64,000 nucleotides of DNA, taken from assembly GCA_944472135.2 (NCBI GenBank), contig OX235267.1:20815452-20879451 (forward strand), given 5' to 3'. Source of the stretch: Trichobilharzia regenti (Eukaryota > Platyhelminthes > Trematoda > Strigeidida > Schistosomatidae). Under the pieces are notes generated by a model, which was given only the letters and a program-made list of their open reading frames with translations, did no database searches and was not told the origin of the DNA. Positions within the stretch are counted from its first letter, which is position 1, and the number at the start of each line of letters is the position of its first letter. Of this stretch, positions 63,867 to 64,000 are shown piece after piece. A program made the position numbers and the translations under genes.

Positions 63867-64000
63867 AACTTAAAGCAAAAGGATTATCCATTGAATGTGC
63901 AATATGTATCTCATTATCCTGATACATTATTGTAATGTGATCAACGCAACATCTACCTTGTCTTCCCTATAGTGGGATTCCTGTAAGTCATTTGAACCGT

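Noticed and set aside
1..64000. CRISPR arrays, operons or bacterial-type regulatory sites
   Set aside because: Nothing of this kind is visible; the sequence is eukaryotic with spliceosomal introns.

Overview
The window looks like a piece of an intron-rich, AT-rich, repeat-laden flatworm genome, most likely a schistosome. Evidence: hammerhead-ribozyme repeats of the Sm-alpha type, RTE-like and other LINE reverse-transcriptase debris, Penelope-like elements with GIY-YIG endonuclease remnants, a Merlin (ISXO2-like) transposase remnant, a short Gypsy-like solo LTR, and a protein-coding gene with a micro-exon. There is no bacterial-type gene organisation. The longest uninterrupted open frame of real character is a single Asn-rich exon.

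The one host gene I can assemble with confidence lies on the + strand from 27225 to 58205. It encodes a tau/MAP2/MAP4-family microtubule-associated protein of 418 residues in eight coding exons: 27225-27921, 33675-33715, 35806-35821, 37490-37560, 41367-41448, 43044-43156, 45640-45735 and 58065-58205. All introns are GT-AG and all phases fit. The N-terminal half is Asn/Ser/Thr-rich and disordered. The C-terminal part carries four tau-type repeats ending in PGGG-like turns, then the start of a fifth. Exon 3 is only 16 nt and sets the reading frame for all repeats. Exon 7 is frame-neutral and holds one whole repeat. A possible splice acceptor at 27176-27177 suggests 5' UTR exons further upstream. 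The 3' UTR runs from 58206 with several AATAAA signals, the last at 59377.

Region by region: 1-27177 is upstream (intergenic or 5' intron). It holds a (TA)n tract, a tRNA-box element bounded by target-site duplications, RTE and Penelope remnants, several hammerhead repeats (one with an intact core), two tRNA-derived SINEs, two decayed coding segments, and palindromes. From 27922 to 58064 the introns carry more of the same, including an antisense coding remnant in intron 2, Penelope copies in introns 4 and 7, and a solo LTR with a 4-bp target duplication. From 59400 to 64000 there is a second near-intact hammerhead repeat, a Merlin transposase remnant and a degenerate SINE.

The repeats are not a working system together. 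They are independent retroelement and transposon insertions around one neuronal or cytoskeletal-type gene. The most interesting biology is the splicing logic of that gene: a frame-gating micro-exon, a paired 57-nt cassette, and a removable repeat like the 3R/4R choice of vertebrate tau. Next come the self-cleaving RNA motifs.
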